A stretch of DNA of 23,317 nucleotides, from contig DAOVKX010000005.1 of NCBI GenBank assembly GCA_030631505.1, positions 1 through 23,317 of the forward strand. Reading direction: 5' to 3'. The notes beneath the pieces were generated by a model. It had not been told where the DNA came from. It did no database searches and saw nothing but the letters and a program-made list of their open reading frames with translations. The stretch comes from Candidatus Nanohaloarchaea archaeon. GTDB taxonomy: Archaea > EX4484-52 > DAOVKX01. Of the stretch, positions 14,588 through 21,552 are shown piece by piece (positions within the stretch are counted from its first letter, which is position 1; the number at the start of each line of letters is the position of its first letter). A program made the translations under genes and the position numbers.

Positions 14588-14938
14588 TTACTTGTCTTTT
14601 TTCTTCACTTTTATTTTCTTAATTATGCTAAGTATTTTCTTGACATCGTCATCTTTCAGGTTTGTTCTTTCTTTCATAAATATTACTTTAACATCCTCTT
14701 CCTCTTTCGGCAGCAGGTTAACAAGATTGATTATCTGGTGCTCTTTTAGAACTTCCATCTTCTGAAGTTCTTCTTTTGCCTTTTCAATGTCCTTTAAGTC
14801 TGCATTAACCATTTTTCTTAAATAGTCTGTTGTTATCTTTTGCTCATATCCCATCTCTTTTACTTTTTTCTTGTCAAGTATTTTTTTTGCTTCTGCAAGC
14901 GTTATCAGTTTTTCATCAATTACTTTCAATTTTCTCAC
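14588..14938 (-). CDS. rpoF: DNA-directed RNA polymerase subunit F (Rpb4 homologue)
   Basis: A 116-residue RpoF, the archaeal counterpart of Rpb4, which with RpoE (Rpb7) forms the polymerase stalk. Family features: an N-terminal 'LITLAEAKKIL' helix, YEQKITTDYLRKMVNADLKD in the middle, then the HRDC-like C-terminal domain with HQIINLVNLLPKEEEDVKVI and a Lys-rich end. Length is typical. It lies between rpl21e and the DUF655 gene, the widely conserved archaeal order. Its ATG is 45 bases beyond the rpl21e stop. Confidence 0.92.
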   Translation of the reverse strand: MRKLKVIDEKLITLAEAKKILDKKKVKEMGYEQKITTDYLRKMVNADLKDIEKAKEELQKMEVLKEHQIINLVNLLPKEEEDVKVIFMKERTNLKDDDVKKILSIIKKIKVKKKDK

Positions 14939-14983
14939 CCCTATAATCCTAAGAATAACCGTTCTGTTTTAAAGAATGTTTGT

Positions 14984-15262
14984 TCATATCGCCCTGATAT
15001 GCTCTGGTCGCGCAATTAATGTTTTTTTCTTTTTGCCATCTGTTATTTCAACAAGATACGAATTCCCGCGCCTGCATAATATATTGCCTACATGTCCCTG
15101 ATATCTTGGATGTGGCATACCTTTCTGAACTGCAGGGTTTAGCTTCAGGACAACCTTTTCACTGACAGCGTATTCATGCAGTTTCTCAGTTATCGTGATT
15201 CTTTTCCCTTCACTCTTTAATTTTTTCCGGGTCTTGCTTCTGAACCCTTTTGACCTTCTCAT
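14984..15262 (-). CDS. rpl21e: 50S ribosomal protein L21e
   Basis: A 92-residue eL21. The N-terminus MRRSKGFRSKTRKKLKSEGK is diagnostic, followed by KLNPAVQKGMPHPRYQGHVG and a VLVEI-like SYLVEITDGKKKK stretch with the C-terminal RPEHIRAI. I chose ATG 15262 over an in-frame ATG 18 bases upstream because the conserved MRRSKGFR starts here and GAGGGGG lies just ahead of it as a Shine-Dalgarno. It heads the rpl21e-rpoF-DUF655 unit; the gap to pus10 contains AT-rich TATA-like sequence (TTTTTAAAGG and TATATATAA on the minus strand). Confidence 0.95.
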   Translation of the reverse strand: MRRSKGFRSKTRKKLKSEGKRITITEKLHEYAVSEKVVLKLNPAVQKGMPHPRYQGHVGNILCRRGNSYLVEITDGKKKKTLIARPEHIRAI

Positions 15263-15368
15263 AAAACCCCCTCTATGCAATACTATCTAATTATTTTATA
15301 CAAATACCTTTAAAAACTTTTTAGAATAAACCTGCTGATTATATATAGCCTTTGAAATTTTATATCCT

Positions 15369-16640
15369 TTATTCAATTTTTATTACATCCAGAATTTTAA
15401 CTCTTGCAGGAATTTTCAGAACAGAACAAACTGAGGGATGAGTTCTGCCATTATCGCCTGATATTAATTCCTTAACGTAAAGCCCTGCAGATGTTGTGAT
15501 TTTCAATTCAATTTTTTTATCATTCAGGAACTTCCACTTTATGCCTTTTACTTCTCTTTTTCTTGTTTTTATTGCCCTCCTGTGCGAGACTCTCTCAGGA
15601 GTCTTTTGTTTTATAGTGCTTGTTAGTTTGTTTAAGTTTTTTAAGTCGCTTTCCTTTATTGGTTTTTCAAGTTCAACTACGACCTTGTATGTTTTGTCTG
15701 CTTTTTTGTCCTTTAGTTCAATGATTTCTTTTCTATCGCTGAATCTTAAATCAGAAACAGAAATCTTCCTTTTGTTTTTATCATTAATCTGTTTTTCCAG
15801 TTTTTTCAGGTCTATGCTTCTTTTTCGCGGTTCTTCAGCTTCTATTACGAACTCCCTGCCCGCTGTGCATTTCGCGTCTCTATCTTCTCTTCCTGCGCCG
15901 TGCAATTTTGTGTTAACCCCTTTTGTCATTTTTAACAGCGGTTCAGAGATTAACTCTTCAATGCTTTCTTTAAACTGCCTTCCTGTGTAATCGCAGTCCT
16001 TGCAGCCAAGCCCCCTGCATTTTGAGCATGGCCATCTCGTCTGTGGCAGGCCTCTTTTGTATTTGTTGTATTTCCCGTAAATATAGAGGGCGTTTACAGT
16101 CAGCCCGATTTTGTTGTTTTCCAAGTCAAGCAAAACCACAACATTTGGTCTTTTTATATCGGCCTGTTTTTTTGTCAATTTTTCGACTTTTTTCCCTATT
16201 TCCCTGCTCAGTTCGTTTTTTATCGACTCACAGTGCTCAATCCCTACAACATCCCATAATTTTTCCTCGCGTTTCAGCAAATTTTCACTTAATTTTATCC
16301 CTATCTGGAATGTATCAAATTCATATTCTTTCAGCTCATTTGCTATTTTTCCTGCAGTTTTTCCAAGATTTTTGAACATGCCACCACAGACTTTGCATTC
16401 TTCTTTTTTTCCTGTTAGTTTTTTTGATTTGTAATGCCTGAATTTAAAACCAGTTATGTTGCTTTTGTCTATCTTAATCCTCTCATCTTTGTCTATTTCA
16501 GCAGCTATTAAAAACCTGACTATCTTTCCTCTTTCGTTGTTTGTATATCCTGACAGCAACTGCGCAAACTGCCTTCCCAAGCAGTTGTCGCAAACGTAAC
16601 CGTCTTTTAGTATATTCTCTGCGATTTTTAGTATACTCAT
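15369..16640 (-). CDS. pus10: tRNA pseudouridine synthase Pus10
   Basis: A 423-residue Pus10, which in archaea makes pseudouridine 54 and 55 in the tRNA T-loop. The N-terminal part has zinc-binding pairs CDNC (18-21) and CKVCGG (about 82-87) with a THUMP-like region. A second pair set, CSKCRGLGCKDC, lies around 205-216. The catalytic core shows HGAGREDRDAKCTAGREFVI (about 246-265) with the conserved Asp in the RED.D motif. The end carries a YVKELISGDNGRTHPSVCSV segment typical of the family. Start ATG with GTGAT three bases upstream. It opens the conserved cluster leading to rsmA. Confidence 0.93.
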   Translation of the reverse strand: MSILKIAENILKDGYVCDNCLGRQFAQLLSGYTNNERGKIVRFLIAAEIDKDERIKIDKSNITGFKFRHYKSKKLTGKKEECKVCGGMFKNLGKTAGKIANELKEYEFDTFQIGIKLSENLLKREEKLWDVVGIEHCESIKNELSREIGKKVEKLTKKQADIKRPNVVVLLDLENNKIGLTVNALYIYGKYNKYKRGLPQTRWPCSKCRGLGCKDCDYTGRQFKESIEELISEPLLKMTKGVNTKLHGAGREDRDAKCTAGREFVIEAEEPRKRSIDLKKLEKQINDKNKRKISVSDLRFSDRKEIIELKDKKADKTYKVVVELEKPIKESDLKNLNKLTSTIKQKTPERVSHRRAIKTRKREVKGIKWKFLNDKKIELKITTSAGLYVKELISGDNGRTHPSVCSVLKIPARVKILDVIKIE

Positions 16641-16676
16641 AATATCACTTATAGAATTAGTTTGTTTTTATGTGTG

Positions 16677-17096
16677 TTAAAAGTTAGGACGATATGGAAC
16701 CCCTTCAGAGAAATAAATTAAATCGTTTTTCTCTAATTCTTCTTTGAATGTTTTTTCAAATTGAGTGTTACCCTCATTGTGAGCAAGATGTAGGAATAAA
16801 TAACCGGCAATGCCAGCTTCTAATGCTGTAGTATTTTCAGCTTTTTTATTTATATTATCCAAATTCACGTCTTTAATTGGCAAGCCCATGATGTCTTCTA
16901 AAACTTCTTTTGACATAGCATAACTAAGAGCATTTGCTTTGTTAAAACACTCTAAGAATTTGCTTTTCTCTTTCCATTTTTCTTCTGGTATTTTATCAAT
17001 ATATTTCTCAAGCTGGTTTCCGAGCTCTATTACTTCATTATATTTTTTTGCAATTTCTTCAACTTTCTCTTTTAGTTGTTTTTCAGTTAAAATCAT
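16677..17096 (-). CDS. Unrecognised 139-aa protein
   Basis: A 139-residue soluble protein of unknown family. It is almost entirely helical by composition, starting MILTEKQLKEKVEEIAKKYN with probable coiled coil over about 5-35 (EVIELGNQLEKYIDKIPEEK). A middle part (GLPIKDVNLDNINKKAENTT) leads into AGIAGYLFLHLAHNEGNTQF, and the end reads SEGVPYRPNF. There are no zinc motifs or membrane spans. It is divergent from the acylphosphatase gene across only 38 bases, with a TATA-like ATTTAAAA centred about 26 bases before its ATG. It lies 36 bases upstream of pus10 on the same strand and could be co-transcribed into it. Confidence 0.55.
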   Translation of the reverse strand: MILTEKQLKEKVEEIAKKYNEVIELGNQLEKYIDKIPEEKWKEKSKFLECFNKANALSYAMSKEVLEDIMGLPIKDVNLDNINKKAENTTALEAGIAGYLFLHLAHNEGNTQFEKTFKEELEKNDLIYFSEGVPYRPNF

Positions 17097-17104
17097 GTTT
17101 AATA

Positions 17105-17125
17105 TTTAAAAAGAAAATTTTAAAT
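17105..17125. promoter_or_regulatory. Face-to-face divergent TATA-like elements
   Basis: TTTAAAAA (17105-17112, + strand, about 26 bases before the acylphosphatase ATG at 17135) and ATTTAAAA on the minus strand (17118-17125, about 26 bases before the ATG at 17096). Each lies nearer the other gene's start, so the two promoters interlock in a 38-base gap and both mRNAs would be leaderless. Confidence 0.45.
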
Positions 17126-17134
17126 ATCATTTGT

Positions 17135-17413
17135 ATGAGAAGAGCGCATTTATTTGTTAGCGGGAAAGTGCAGGGTGTGTTTTACAGGTCTTTTGCTTCG
17201 GAAATAGCAAAGGGTCTTGGTCTAAAAGGCTTTGTGAGAAACCTTTCAGATGGCAGGGTTGAGATAATTGTAGAGGGAACAACAGACAACATAGTTGGTC
17301 TGGTGAAGGAATTAAGGAAAGGGCCAAAGTATGCAAGGGTTGATGATATAGAAATGCAGTGGGGAGAGCCAACAAAAGAATTCGAGGTTTTTGAGGTCAG
17401 GCATCGGGGTTAG
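17135..17413 (+). CDS. acyP: Acylphosphatase
   Basis: A 92-residue acylphosphatase that hydrolyses acyl phosphates to carboxylate and phosphate. The signature HLFVSGKVQGVFYRSF (residues 5-20) holds the phosphate-binding loop and catalytic Arg18; the second signature GFVRNLSDGRVEIIVEG (32-48) holds the catalytic Asn36. The length is typical. An in-frame upstream ATG at 17048 would overlap the divergent gene and adds nothing homologous, so the ATG at 17135 is chosen. The next gene starts 3 bases after its stop, suggesting an operon. Confidence 0.95.
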   Translation: MRRAHLFVSGKVQGVFYRSFASEIAKGLGLKGFVRNLSDGRVEIIVEGTTDNIVGLVKELRKGPKYARVDDIEMQWGEPTKEFEVFEVRHRG

Positions 17414-17416
17414 TCT

Positions 17417-17911
17417 ATGAAAAAGATTTATTGCTTGGGGTTAATTATATGTATTGTTTTGGTTAGTGGATATTTCATTCTTGAAATGTCTGACAAAGTT
17501 GATGTGGGGTTTCCAATTGATAGTGAAGAAGAAGCAATAGAAATTGCAAGTGGGACAGAAGAGGTTAAAGAGTTTTTGAAGTTATATCCTGATGCAGATT
17601 TGTTTTCATATTCACTTGTAAATGGTGTTTGGACATTTGTTTATAGAAAAAGTGAAAATCACACAATAGAATCATTATGGATAGCAGTAAACGAAACCTC
17701 AAGTGAAACTATATCAAGTGCCCCAAAACTTGAATTTCTTAAAAATAGGACATATTGTGAACTTGATGAACAGTGTATGTGTTTAGAGGTATGTGTTAAT
17801 TACATCTCTAATCCAAAGACTGAGTTTCATGATGTTAGAAAATGTTCACAGAACAATGATTGCAAATGCATAAATAACACTTGCACGAGTATAAATGAAA
17901 TTACGAATTAG
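17417..17911 (+). CDS. Membrane-anchored Cys-rich extracytoplasmic protein
   Basis: A 164-residue protein with one N-terminal hydrophobic helix (about 3-23, IYCLGLIICIVLVSGYFIL) acting as a signal anchor. An extracytoplasmic region at about 36-95 has acidic helices (SEEEAIEIASGTEEVKEFLK) and a VNGVWTFVYRKSEN strand, reminiscent of small PepSY-like folds. The C-terminal ~50 residues hold eight cysteines (YCELDEQCMCLEVC, then KCSQNNDCKCINNTC), likely disulfide-bonded. Such 'C...DC.C....C' tails recur in DPANN secreted proteins as far as I know. Three bases after acyP, so probably co-transcribed. Function unknown. Confidence 0.6.
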   Translation: MKKIYCLGLIICIVLVSGYFILEMSDKVDVGFPIDSEEEAIEIASGTEEVKEFLKLYPDADLFSYSLVNGVWTFVYRKSENHTIESLWIAVNETSSETISSAPKLEFLKNRTYCELDEQCMCLEVCVNYISNPKTEFHDVRKCSQNNDCKCINNTCTSINEITN

Positions 17912-18086
17912 ATCATAAGTATAAAATAACGAAAAAATGAACAAAAAGAAGTTAATTTGCATGGTTTTGATACATAATTTATTGGTGGTTGGTTAGGATG
18001 AAAGCTTGGAAAAAAGGAGCGATAATAGGTGGGAAGTTATTAGAAAAATAGAATGAAAAAAACAGCTTCAGCCAAAAGTTGAACTG
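17912..18086 (+). other. Gene-poor gap with a very short ORF (possible gene remnant)
   Basis: This 175-base gap holds no normal gene. A 17-codon ORF (17998-18051, MKAWKKGAIIGGKLLEK) follows a GGTTGGTTAG stretch. It resembles the first residues of small membrane proteins (basic start, then GAIIGG), but it stops before any hydrophobic helix. It may be the stump of a lost membrane-protein gene, or chance. Confidence 0.2.
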
Positions 18087-18488
18087 ATGGAAGTTTTAAA
18101 AAGATTGACCAATAAGAATATTAAATCTATTAGTGATTTTATGACTTTTAACTCTTTATTTAAACCTATGTTAAAAGAACTAAAAGATGCTTATACATGG
18201 AATGAACTGAAAAGATATTACGTTGGTAATATAAAAAACTATTATAATGAACATAGAAATTTAGGTAACAATATGTCCATTTCACTGGCTTTTGCTTTGG
18301 ATAAAAAAGCCAATGATTTTGCTCTTAAGGGACCTGGATTACCATATCGTGCATTAAGTAAAACTATGTTATTGACACCAGAAGCTATAGGGCATTACGC
18401 TTGTGAATACGCAAAGGGTATGCATCATGTCTTTAGTGAATTAATCAATGAGTTAAAAAGAAATGAAGATAAAAGTAATGTTGGGTGA
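18087..18488 (+). CDS. Unrecognised 133-aa protein upstream of eS6
   Basis: A 133-residue soluble, probably all-helical protein with no recognised family. The N-terminal part reads LKRLTNKNIKSISDFMTFNS, the middle WNELKRYYVGNIKNYYNEHR, then ISLAFALDKKANDFALKGPG and a C-terminal AIGHYACEYAKGMHHVFSEL. Aromatic and His residues are frequent, but there is no metal-site spacing I can name. Its stop (18486-18488) overlaps the GGGTGAT Shine-Dalgarno of eS6, so the two are probably co-transcribed and translationally coupled. No good Shine-Dalgarno of its own is visible before the ATG. Confidence 0.55.
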   Translation: MEVLKRLTNKNIKSISDFMTFNSLFKPMLKELKDAYTWNELKRYYVGNIKNYYNEHRNLGNNMSISLAFALDKKANDFALKGPGLPYRALSKTMLLTPEAIGHYACEYAKGMHHVFSELINELKRNEDKSNVG

Positions 18489-18493
18489 TTTAT

Positions 18494-19099
18494 ATGACTT
18501 TCAGATTTGTTATCAGCAATCCCAAGACAGGGAAAACTTTTCAGAAGGAACTGGAAAAGAATAAAGCGCAGGGAGTTGCAGGGCTGAAAATCGGTTCTGA
18601 TTTTGATGCAGGGATTCTGGGCCTGCCAGGGTACCGGCTGCAGATTACAGGAGGAACTGACAAAGACGGATTCCCTATGAAAAAAGACTTCCACGGGATA
18701 GCGAGAAAACGGCTGCTTCTCTCAAAAGGTATAGGTAAGTCAAAGGTAAAGGGGCTTCGCAGGAGAAAAATGGTATGTGGCAACACTATTACAGACAGAT
18801 TTGCCCAGATAAATACAAAAGTTGTCAAGGCAGGAAGCAAGCCGTTGGATACTTATTTTGCAGCAACCATCACACCATCTAAAGGTGCTGAAGCTGTTAA
18901 GGAAGAACCAAAGGCTGAGCAAAAACCAGAGGAATCCAAGGAAGAACCCAAAGCAGAGGAAAAACCCGCGGAAGAAGAAGTCAAAAAAGAAGAAAAAACC
19001 AAGGCAAAACCTGAAGAAGAAGCTCCAAAGGGAAAAACCAAACATGAAGAAGCTAAATCTGGGAAGAAAGCAGAAGAACAAAAACCAGAAGTGAAATGA
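18494..19099 (+). CDS. rps6e: 30S ribosomal protein S6e with long charged C-terminal tail
   Basis: A 201-residue eS6. Residues 1-130 are the conserved small-subunit protein (FRFVISNPKTGKTFQKEL, GLKIGSDFDAGILGLPGYRL, GGTDKDGFPMKKDFHG, GLRRRKMVCGNTITDRFAQI). Residues about 131-201 are a low-complexity extension rich in Glu, Lys, Pro and Ala with repeated EEPKAE / EEKPAEEE-like units. Archaeal eS6 usually ends near residue 125-135, so the tail is unusual. The start is the ATG at 18494; the in-frame GTG nine bases upstream is part of the GGGTGAT ribosome-binding site. Confidence 0.92.
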   Translation: MTFRFVISNPKTGKTFQKELEKNKAQGVAGLKIGSDFDAGILGLPGYRLQITGGTDKDGFPMKKDFHGIARKRLLLSKGIGKSKVKGLRRRKMVCGNTITDRFAQINTKVVKAGSKPLDTYFAATITPSKGAEAVKEEPKAEQKPEESKEEPKAEEKPAEEEVKKEEKTKAKPEEEAPKGKTKHEEAKSGKKAEEQKPEVK

Positions 19100-19233
19100 T
19101 GGGGAAAGGGCTGATTTTTGAAATTCGGCCATTGAATGATTATATTCTTAAAGGTAATGGGTTTGTAAGAAAAGGCAAGGAATTTTTTGGTTTATATAAT
19201 CTAAATGAGTTTTCCTACAAGCCAAAAAACTAA
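19099..19233 (+). CDS. 44-aa hypothetical protein overlapping the eS6 stop
   Basis: A 44-codon ORF read by hand: MGKGLIFEIRPLNDYILKGN, then GFVRKGKEFFGLYNLNEFSY and PKN. Its ATG shares bases with the eS6 stop (TGATG), a spacing typical of coupled translation, and it fills the gap to the convergent aIF5A gene almost exactly, ending eight bases before it. It is basic and aromatic (several Phe/Tyr), with no cysteines and no membrane segment. I do not recognise it. It is read as a real small gene because of the overlap and the absence of other content in the gap, with modest confidence. Confidence 0.4.
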   Translation: MGKGLIFEIRPLNDYILKGNGFVRKGKEFFGLYNLNEFSYKPKN

Positions 19234-19241
19234 GAAAAATT

Positions 19242-19631
19242 CTACTTAACTTCCATCAGGACTTTCTGGTTGACTATCACCCAGTATGTTGCCTCGCCGC
19301 CTTCCACCAATTTGCCTTTTAATTCTTCAGGGATTGGCGTGTCAAATGTGCTGTAGTCTTCCATGTCCATTACCTGTGCCATGTTTCCCTGTATGGACAG
19401 AATCTGGCAGTTTCTTTTCTGGATAATCGGCGACTGCAGTTTATGTCCTGAAGGTTTTATTACTACCCTTTTTTTGCCGTCTATTAAACCCACTCCCTCG
19501 ATTCTGCATTTTGCCTCGCCGTGCTTTCCGGGTTTTGATATTTTATTGTCTGCAACCTTGCAGGCAACATCATCTATCATAAGGTAAGTGCCTCTCTTGG
19601 CGCCTTTTGCTTCAATTTGTTTCATTTCCAT
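19242..19631 (-). CDS. eif5a: Translation factor aIF5A (hypusinated)
   Basis: A 129-residue aIF5A, the homologue of eukaryotic IF5A and bacterial EF-P, which relieves ribosome stalling at poly-proline and similar sequences. Visible: the hypusine loop ISKPGKHGEAK (31-41), with Lys36 as the modified residue; the SH3-like N-terminal domain (residues about 5-70, ending KPSGHKLQSPII); and the C-terminal OB domain (QILSIQGNMAQVMDMEDYST). The length is typical. A GTGATG site precedes the ATG. The gene starts 14 bases after the histone gene stop on the same strand, so the two form a short operon. Confidence 0.94.
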   Translation of the reverse strand: MEMKQIEAKGAKRGTYLMIDDVACKVADNKISKPGKHGEAKCRIEGVGLIDGKKRVVIKPSGHKLQSPIIQKRNCQILSIQGNMAQVMDMEDYSTFDTPIPEELKGKLVEGGEATYWVIVNQKVLMEVK

Positions 19632-19645
19632 TTACATCACAAAAA

Positions 19646-19864
19646 TTAAAAATGGTTCGGGGTCCGGGCCACAAGAGCAATGTCTTCTTCTTTTATTGTT
19701 TTTCTGCCTGCGTGCCTTGCAACTTTTGACGCTTCTATGGCAAAATTTGTTGCAATGTCCTCTACAATATCCCTCAATTCCTGAGCAGCTTCCTCACTTA
19801 CCCTTTCTGCACCGCATTTTCTTAATATCCTGTCAAAAGGTGCTGCTGGCAAAACTTTATTCAC
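19646..19864 (-). CDS. Archaeal histone
   Basis: A 72-residue single histone fold: VLPAAPFDRILRKCGAERVS (about 4-23), AAQELRDIVEDIATNFAIEA in the long central helix, and KVARHAGRKTIKEEDIALVA with the RHAGRKTIK.EDI signature of archaeal HMf-like histones, which dimerise and wrap DNA. I set the start at GTG 19864 because GGTGAT lies three bases upstream and the homologous N-terminus (LP.AP..RI) follows. An ATG 27 bases further upstream would translate through the ribosome-binding site. It is followed by aIF5A on the same strand. Confidence 0.93.
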   Translation of the reverse strand: MNKVLPAAPFDRILRKCGAERVSEEAAQELRDIVEDIATNFAIEASKVARHAGRKTIKEEDIALVARTPNHF

Positions 19865-19966
19865 TATATCACCACTCAACCAAAACCTCAATGAAATTCT
19901 GAGCTTAAATTTGGTATTTAGTATATTCCAAAGATAAGTATATATATTTTATTGGTTTGTAAAAAC

Positions 19967-19975
19967 TATATATAT
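19967..19975 (+). promoter_or_regulatory. TATA-like element of the DUF4349 gene
   Basis: TATATATAT centred 26 bases before the ATG at 19997, the spacing for a leaderless mRNA. This also argues against the ATG at 19952, which lies upstream of the element. Confidence 0.45.
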
Positions 19976-19996
19976 CCAGATATAATATTATATCTT

Positions 19997-20947
19997 ATGA
20001 GTTTTCCTGATGAGCAGATAACATGGGCAAAAAAGAATAAACTGTTGTCTATAGTTCTTGCAGTAGCAATCCTGTTTGTTTTGTCAGTTTCTTTTATGTT
20101 TTTGCAGAGTGGCTTAATGTACGCATCCCAGATGGTGACTTCTGAAAGTCTTTCTGAAGGTTATTACGCACCGGGCATGGCTAAAAGCGGCGATTTTGAT
20201 TCTGTTAATTACAGGCATCAGGATTCTGCAGATAGCGGGGCTTATGTAGAGGTAAAGGAGGGCTCAATGCGGATCGAGACCAAGGATGCTGAGAATGATG
20301 CAGATTCCATAAAGGGCCTGACTGCAGATTATGAGGGCTACATGGAGAACATGAGAAAAAGCGAAACCGACCTTTATCTGAATATATACCTGCGCGCCAG
20401 AATACCTTCAGAAAAATTTGATGGTTATGTTGAGCAGTTAAAAAGCAGGTATGATGAGAAATCATTCAACATTAATTTTTACCGCCTGTCTACAGAGAGA
20501 GAGCTTGGTGAAATAGAATTAATACAAAAAACGCTTGACGATTATGAAGCAATACGAATCAAGGCAAACAATATGGAGTTAAGCAAAGACCAGCTCAATA
20601 TGCTGCTTTTGCTTACAAAAAATGAACTTGAACTTAAAAGATTAGCCAGGCAGTATGAAAGTTCTTTAACAGGTAAGGAAAAAAGAAGTGAGTATGCCAC
20701 GCTCAGCATTACTTTAGAGCAGAAAAAAGATGCAAAAATAATGCCGGAAAATCTTGGCAATAGGTTTAGGAACAAGATAAAAAATGCATTGGACGACATC
20801 GCCAATTCATCAATGGATATAATAACTGGAAGCGTTTCATTGTTCTTCGCTGCCATTAAATATGCAGTGTATTTAATTGTGCTGTTCATACCTCTGATGG
20901 TGTGCTACCGGGTTCTAAAAAGAATATACTCCAGGTATTTTGGATGA
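19997..20947 (+). CDS. DUF4349-like membrane protein
   Basis: A 316-residue protein with the DUF4349 architecture. A signal-anchor helix (about 16-38, LLSIVLAVAILFVLSVSFMF) is followed by an extracytoplasmic domain with EGSMRIETKDAENDADSIKG (about 90-110) and LNIYLRARIPSEKFDGYVEQ (about 130-150). A long coiled coil follows (ELGEIELIQKTLDDYEAIRI through NELELKRLARQYESS, about 172-232). A SEYATLSITLEQKK strand leads into a C-terminal membrane helix (about 282-305) with a basic end. In bacteria DUF4349 proteins are membrane-attached with unknown function. I use the ATG at 19997 because the TATA-like element at 19967-19975 sits 26 bases before it; an ATG 45 bases upstream would fall before that element. 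Confidence 0.75.
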   Translation: MSFPDEQITWAKKNKLLSIVLAVAILFVLSVSFMFLQSGLMYASQMVTSESLSEGYYAPGMAKSGDFDSVNYRHQDSADSGAYVEVKEGSMRIETKDAENDADSIKGLTADYEGYMENMRKSETDLYLNIYLRARIPSEKFDGYVEQLKSRYDEKSFNINFYRLSTERELGEIELIQKTLDDYEAIRIKANNMELSKDQLNMLLLLTKNELELKRLARQYESSLTGKEKRSEYATLSITLEQKKDAKIMPENLGNRFRNKIKNALDDIANSSMDIITGSVSLFFAAIKYAVYLIVLFIPLMVCYRVLKRIYSRYFG

Positions 20948-21024
20948 TTTAATTCTGCAGAAATTCAATTTCCTTTATTGAGTTTTGGTTTTATTTGTTA
21001 GCTTAAAAAATCAATTGCCAAGTA

Positions 21025-21516
21025 TTATTTAGTGTTGCTCCATTCGCCAACTTCCTGACCTTCTAAATGGGCGTCTAACATCTCCAGTTCTTCAAATATG
21101 CCTTCAATTAAATCATAATTTTTTGCTTCTTCTATATCAACCCATGCATGTTCTGTTAGTTCCGGGCATAATTTAACTTCTCCGCTGTCGTAATCAGCGA
21201 ATAGACTTATAATTATCGTAGGTATGCCGTCAGGCCTTATGAAAGTCAGACTGGTCAGATATCTTATATTTTTGATGTTTAGCCCGGTTTCTTCCATAAC
21301 TTCCCTTCTCAATAAAATTTCAAAAATATTATACCAGTGGGAATTTGTATCCTTTGGCTTGTCAATATAATCATTTAATTCCAGCTTACCGCCCGGGACA
21401 GTCCACTGGTTTGGAAATGCCTTTTCATCAGGGGAACGTTTTGCGATTAAGAATTTGCCGTCCTTAATAATTATTCCGGTAACAACCACATAATGCGCTT
21501 TATTCGAGTCATACAT
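21025..21516 (-). CDS. Nudix hydrolase with split Nudix box
   Basis: A 163-residue Nudix-fold protein, a family that hydrolyses nucleoside diphosphates linked to another moiety. The N-terminal strand VVVTGIIIKDGKFLIAKRSP and NQWTVPGGKLE (36-46) lead into REVMEETGL (71-79), the catalytic helix with Glu ligands. Between GG (42-43) and REV lie about 14 residues more than in the canonical GX5EX7REUXEE box (segment YIDKPKDTNSHWYNIFEILL). The C-terminal half has YLTSLTFIRPDGIPTIIISL and an ELTEHAWVDIEEAKNYDLIE segment. Substrate unknown; a nucleotide-sugar or house-cleaning role is possible. Divergent from fen across 36 bases. Confidence 0.88.
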   Translation of the reverse strand: MYDSNKAHYVVVTGIIIKDGKFLIAKRSPDEKAFPNQWTVPGGKLELNDYIDKPKDTNSHWYNIFEILLRREVMEETGLNIKNIRYLTSLTFIRPDGIPTIIISLFADYDSGEVKLCPELTEHAWVDIEEAKNYDLIEGIFEELEMLDAHLEGQEVGEWSNTK

Positions 21517-21518
21517 AA

Positions 21519-21546
21519 TTAAATATTAATTTATGAAGTTATAAAT
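21519..21546. promoter_or_regulatory. Interlocked divergent TATA-like elements (Nudix / fen)
   Basis: TTAAATAT (21519-21526, + strand) is about 30 bases before the fen ATG at 21553. ATTTATAA on the minus strand (21539-21546) is about 26 bases before the Nudix ATG at 21516. The elements face each other within a 36-base gap, as in the gap at 17097-17134. Confidence 0.4.
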
Positions 21547-21552
21547 ATTATT

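Noticed and set aside
15496..15990. Hydrophobic + strand frame opposite pus10
   Set aside because: It is antisense of Lys/Glu-rich coding sequence, which produces Phe/Ser/Leu-rich shadows; the Pus10 motifs are on the minus strand.
18740..19132. Minus-strand Phe-rich frame over eS6
   Set aside because: It is the shadow of the Glu/Lys-rich eS6 tail.
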